Assembly (NCBI GenBank): GCA_016873355.1
Contig: VGXK01000080.1
Span: 1-7,990 of the forward strand
Direction: 5' to 3'
DNA from: Phycisphaerae bacterium
Lineage (GTDB): Bacteria; Planctomycetota; Phycisphaerae; Phycisphaerales; SM1A02
DNA length: 7,990 nucleotides
Within the stretch, counting starts at the first letter, position 1, and each line of letters starts with the position of its first letter. The position numbers and the translations under genes are program-made. The notes beneath the pieces are model-generated. The model worked only from the letters and a program-made list of their open reading frames with translations, did not search any database and was not told where the DNA came from. This document shows, one piece after another, positions 5,775-7,990 of this stretch.

Positions 5775-6849
5775 TCGTGCGGGCCCCGCGGGCGCGTTGC
5801 GGATGGATGGGATTCGCCACGCCGAGCGCGACTCCCTTGTGCGCCATGCCGACCTTCGTGATGCGCTCCCACGAGCTCGCCGCGTTCGCGGCGCCGTGCT
5901 CGATGCCGATCGATCGGCGGCCGTAGGCGCGAGCGACCGTTTGCGTGGTGCCGCTTCCGCCGAAGGGATCGAGCACGAGCGAGCCTTCGTCCGAGCACGA
6001 GAGGATGATCCGCTCGAGATAGGCCTCCGGCAGCTGGTTGTGGTGCTGCGTGCGGCGCTCCTTGTTGTTGCCCTGCACGCGACCCCAGTAGGGGCCGTAC
6101 CACACATCCATCGGCACGCGCTTGCCGGCGTTGCGATCCTTCGCCTGCGTGCGCGGATCGGCGTAGATGCTCGCGCGATCGCTCGGTTCGAGAATGCGCT
6201 CGGGACGCCAGATGCGCGCGTCGGGATCCTTCGCGAAACAGAGCGCGTGCACCTTGCTCATGATGAACGAGGTCTCGCGATTCTGTCCGAAGCGGAAGTG
6301 CCAGACGCACCAGTTGATCATGACCAGGCCGCGGCGCTTGAGGTGCAGCACCACCTCGGCGGCGGTGTCGTCGGGGATGTTGACCCAGATCGTGCCGTGC
6401 GAGGCGAGCGCGTCGATGCAGCCGTCGAGCCAGTCGAAGGTGAAGCGCTCGTACGCGTCGCGCGGCATGCCGTCCTTCCAGCCGTCGTAGGGAACTTCCC
6501 AGTTGAAGGGCGGGTCGGCGAAGACGAGGTCGACCGAGCCGCGATCGGGAAGGGCCGCGAGAATGTCGCGGCAGTCGCCGATGTAGAGGCGCGTGTCGGG
6601 CGAGTCGGCGCGGAAGGCGGGTTCGAGCGCGGCGGCGGCGGGGTTCGGCGCGTCGTTCGCGCCGTTCGGCACGGCGGCGGTCGTCGGCGCCGCGCTCGCG
6701 CACGGCTCGTGCTTGGGCACGCGATCGCCGAAGAGCCGAATGTCGGCGCTCGCCAGATCGGCCGCGGCGCGCCGCTGCACGAGCGTGGCGCCGGTCGGCA
6801 GCGCGTAGCCGCCGGGACGATCGAACTCCGTGTTCTTCTGCTCGGCCAT
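5674..6849 (-). CDS. Beta-class site-specific DNA methyltransferase (N6-adenine or N4-cytosine), apparently orphan
   Basis: The protein would methylate an exocyclic amino group in a specific DNA sequence using S-adenosylmethionine. From ATG 6849 it has 391 residues. The catalytic motif IV, DPPFNW, is at 112-117 and the AdoMet-binding motif I, DPFGGSGTT, at 294-302, followed by RRSIGIE at 311-317. Motif IV before motif I is the beta-class order, as in CcrM and HinfI. DPPF favours adenine methylation. The segment between (about 185-275), with WYGPYWGRVQGNNKERR, should include the target recognition region. An Ala/Pro-rich stretch of about 80 residues precedes the first conserved block (TRLYIGDCRDIL), and a basic, disordered-looking tail of about 60 follows the core. 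The frame is open upstream to 6957, but ATG 6849 is preferred because the extension is Arg-rich. There is no Shine-Dalgarno. No restriction endonuclease is adjacent, so a regulatory or solitary role is likely. Confidence 0.92.
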   Translation of the reverse strand: MAEQKNTEFDRPGGYALPTGATLVQRRAAADLASADIRLFGDRVPKHEPCASAAPTTAAVPNGANDAPNPAAAALEPAFRADSPDTRLYIGDCRDILAALPDRGSVDLVFADPPFNWEVPYDGWKDGMPRDAYERFTFDWLDGCIDALASHGTIWVNIPDDTAAEVVLHLKRRGLVMINWCVWHFRFGQNRETSFIMSKVHALCFAKDPDARIWRPERILEPSDRASIYADPRTQAKDRNAGKRVPMDVWYGPYWGRVQGNNKERRTQHHNQLPEAYLERIILSCSDEGSLVLDPFGGSGTTQTVARAYGRRSIGIEHGAANAASSWERITKVGMAHKGVALGVANPIHPQRARGARTITTASIEAPTEHPARRARRSRGEPAQTADRSSG

Positions 6850-6855
6850 GCGCGC

Positions 6856-6885
6856 AGCGTAGCGATGCGATGCTCGATGGCGCAA
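6856..6885 (-). promoter_or_regulatory. Possible promoter of the methyltransferase gene
   Basis: On the minus strand TTGCGC (6885-6880) and TACGCT (6861-6856) are separated by 18 bases. The -10-like box ends six bases before ATG 6849, which implies a leaderless transcript and fits the lack of a Shine-Dalgarno sequence. Matches to consensus are modest, and the gene could also be read through from upp. Confidence 0.3.
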
Positions 6886-6963
6886 TCGACGCGACGAAGC
6901 GCGAGCGCCACGCGGCGCCGATGCGAGGTTGGTGAACCGCTGTGGACGACCTGTCACTCGCCG

Positions 6964-7617
6964 CTAGGCGCCGACGGTGCCGAAGATGCGGTCGCCCGCG
7001 TCGCCGAGTCCGGGACGGATGAACGCGCGCTCGTCGAGTCGCCGATCGAGTGCGGCGGTGTGGATGGGCACTTCCGGATGCGCCGCGAGCATGGCGCGCA
7101 CGCCTTCGGGCGCGGCCACCAGGCAGACCATCTGGATGTCGCGGCAACCCATGCGCTTCAGGTGATCCACCGCGTGCACGGCGCTGCCGCCGGTGGCGAG
7201 CATCGGATCGACGACGAGCACGGGGCCGTCGGCGACATCGGGCGGAAACTTCGCGTAGTAGTCGATCGGCTTGCGGCTCGACTCGTCGCGCTGGATGCCG
7301 ATGTGCCCGACGCGAGCCTCCGGGAAGAGGCGCAGGATTCCGTCGGTCATGCCGAGCCCCGCGCGGAGGATCGGCGCGAGCGTGACCGGCTTCGAGAGCC
7401 GCGAGCCGCGCATCGTCTCGAGCGGGGTCTCGATGTCGAGTGCTTCGACCGGAAAGTTGCGGCTCACTTCGAAGACCATGAGTCCCGCGATCTCATTGAG
7501 CAGGCGCCGGAACTCGTCCGGCGGCGTGTCGCGCCGCCGCGCCAGCGTGAGCTTGTGCTGGATGAGCGGGTGGTCGAAGACGCGGAGGTTCGGAAGGTCT
7601 CGCGGCGTCGTCGGCAT
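6964..7617 (-). CDS. upp: Uracil phosphoribosyltransferase
   Basis: Upp makes UMP from uracil and PRPP in pyrimidine salvage in the cytoplasm. The 217-residue product has the typical length. It shows the PRPP-binding loop VLVVDPMLATGGSA at 133-146, the conserved PVTLAPILRAGLGM at 77-90, and the uracil-binding C-terminal PGLGDAGDRIFGT at 202-214. The start at ATG 7617 (MPTTPRDLPNLRVFDHPLIQ) gives the usual N-terminus of the family. The frame stays open to 7758, but that extension crosses the divergent intergenic region and has no family match. No Shine-Dalgarno precedes 7617. A TACACT hexamer lies nine bases upstream, which suggests a leaderless transcript. The methyltransferase gene starts 114 bases after its stop in the same direction and may be cotranscribed. 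The upstream neighbour is a divergent secreted-protein gene. Confidence 0.97.
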   Translation of the reverse strand: MPTTPRDLPNLRVFDHPLIQHKLTLARRRDTPPDEFRRLLNEIAGLMVFEVSRNFPVEALDIETPLETMRGSRLSKPVTLAPILRAGLGMTDGILRLFPEARVGHIGIQRDESSRKPIDYYAKFPPDVADGPVLVVDPMLATGGSAVHAVDHLKRMGCRDIQMVCLVAAPEGVRAMLAAHPEVPIHTAALDRRLDERAFIRPGLGDAGDRIFGTVGA

Positions 7618-7626
7618 GGGGCGGCG

Positions 7627-7632
7627 AGTGTA
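7627..7632 (-). promoter_or_regulatory. -10-like hexamer TACACT upstream of upp
   Basis: Read on the minus strand, TACACT lies nine bases before the upp ATG, so transcription would begin near position 7620 and the mRNA would have almost no leader. No clear -35 is seen. The same nine bases, GTACACTCG, occur upstream of the adaptor operon at 2096-2088 on the minus strand. Confidence 0.3.
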
Positions 7633-7693
7633 CGGAGCGGCGGTCGGGGGCACGGGCGCGCGCGACGCGGCGGTGGGAACCCCCGAGCGGACC

Positions 7694-7722
7694 TTGATCG
7701 GCGCTCCGTCATTCCGTAGCGT
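7694..7722 (+). promoter_or_regulatory. Weak possible promoter of the secreted-protein gene
   Basis: TTGATC (7694-7699) and TAGCGT (7717-7722) are separated by 17 bases. The -35 keeps TTGA but the -10 matches only three of six consensus bases. The implied transcript would start about 22 bases before the ATG and include the strong ribosome binding site at 7741-7744. Confidence 0.25.
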
Positions 7723-7750
7723 CGGCGAACCACGGAGGAAGGAGAACGCG

Positions 7751-7990
7751 ATGGACAACGTGAAAGACCTGGGAAGGTTCGCGGCGCGCGCCGCGTCGGT
7801 GTCGGCAATCGTGATCGCGGCGATGGCGGCGGCGGGCGCGGCGTCGACCGTGCACGCGTCGGACTCGCCCGCGAGTCATCTGACGATCTCGGTCGAGCGG
7901 CACGCCGATCCCTTCGGCAACAGCCCGTACTTCCTGAAGGCGCATCTCTGGCTGGCCGACACGAATCCGCAGCAGGTGCTCGCCACGATC
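7751..7990 (+). CDS. Secreted protein of unknown function (3' end cut by window edge)
   Basis: Eighty codons are visible from ATG 7751, and the frame is open at the right edge. The start is supported by GGAG at 7741-7744 within a purine-rich stretch, six bases before the ATG. Residues 1-36 form a Sec signal peptide: an n-region with Lys and Arg, a hydrophobic core (SVSAIVIAAMAAAGAAST, 16-33), and a signal peptidase I site after VHA (36). The mature part begins SDSPASHLTISVER and continues with HADPFGNSPYFLKAHLWLAD. I do not recognise a family. The visible part has no second membrane segment and no repeat, and the protein is likely periplasmic or exported. The gene diverges from upp. Confidence 0.8.
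   Translation, partial: MDNVKDLGRFAARAASVSAIVIAAMAAAGAASTVHASDSPASHLTISVERHADPFGNSPYFLKAHLWLADTNPQQVLATI

Noticed and set aside
5674..7617. upp and the methyltransferase as parts of a defence or restriction-modification island
   Set aside because: No nuclease, helicase, specificity subunit, integrase or toxin gene is visible, and upp is a housekeeping salvage gene.
5584..7719. Long open frame of 711 codons on the plus strand
   Set aside because: It is antisense to the methyltransferase and upp genes, both of which have full conserved motifs. Its composition is that of a GC-driven shadow.
1..7990. CRISPR arrays, insertion sequences, rRNA or complete tRNA genes
   Set aside because: No regularly spaced direct repeats, transposase motifs or conserved RNA gene segments were found on either strand.

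Overview
The window is a high-GC bacterial segment carrying seven protein genes and one gene remnant, with no rRNA, tRNA, CRISPR array or insertion sequence that I can support. The Gram-negative MacA/MacB-type export pair and the large secreted-type prepilin with a C-terminal FFDGSVR motif suggest a planctomycete, perhaps Phycisphaerae-like. That placement is inference from gene style, not from a marker gene.

Layout from left to right. Positions 1-2022, minus strand: an operon with a HlyD/MacA-like periplasmic adaptor followed six bases later by a MacB/LolD-type ABC ATPase, which runs off the left edge. Positions 2023-2329 hold no gene. Positions 2330-2613, minus strand: the decayed remnant of a second copy of the neighbouring prepilin gene. 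Positions 2688-2717: a clear rho-independent terminator for the intact prepilin gene (2747-3880, minus). Positions 3881-4156: a divergent regulatory region with a good sigma-70 promoter (minus strand) and two hairpins in what would be a leader of about 170 nt for the prepilin gene. Positions 4157-5774, plus strand: a two-gene unit of glycosylasparaginase (an Ntn-hydrolase) and a PduO-type cobalamin adenosyltransferase, overlapping by 11 bases. Positions 5674-6849, minus strand: a beta-class DNA methyltransferase without a visible restriction partner, whose 3' end overlaps the adenosyltransferase gene tail to tail. Positions 6964-7617, minus strand: uracil phosphoribosyltransferase (upp). Positions 7751-7990, plus strand: the start of a secreted protein, cut by the right edge.

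The gene pairs are not one pathway. The adaptor and ATPase work together in export. The prepilin gene and its remnant record a local duplication followed by deletion. Glycosylasparaginase, adenosyltransferase and upp are separate metabolic functions. The most interesting signals are the prepilin remnant with its three mappable deletions, the structured prepilin leader, and an apparent leaderless pattern: upp, the methyltransferase gene and the glycosylasparaginase gene lack a Shine-Dalgarno sequence and have a -10-like hexamer only 6-9 bases before the start codon. I do not see a clear new multi-gene system here.
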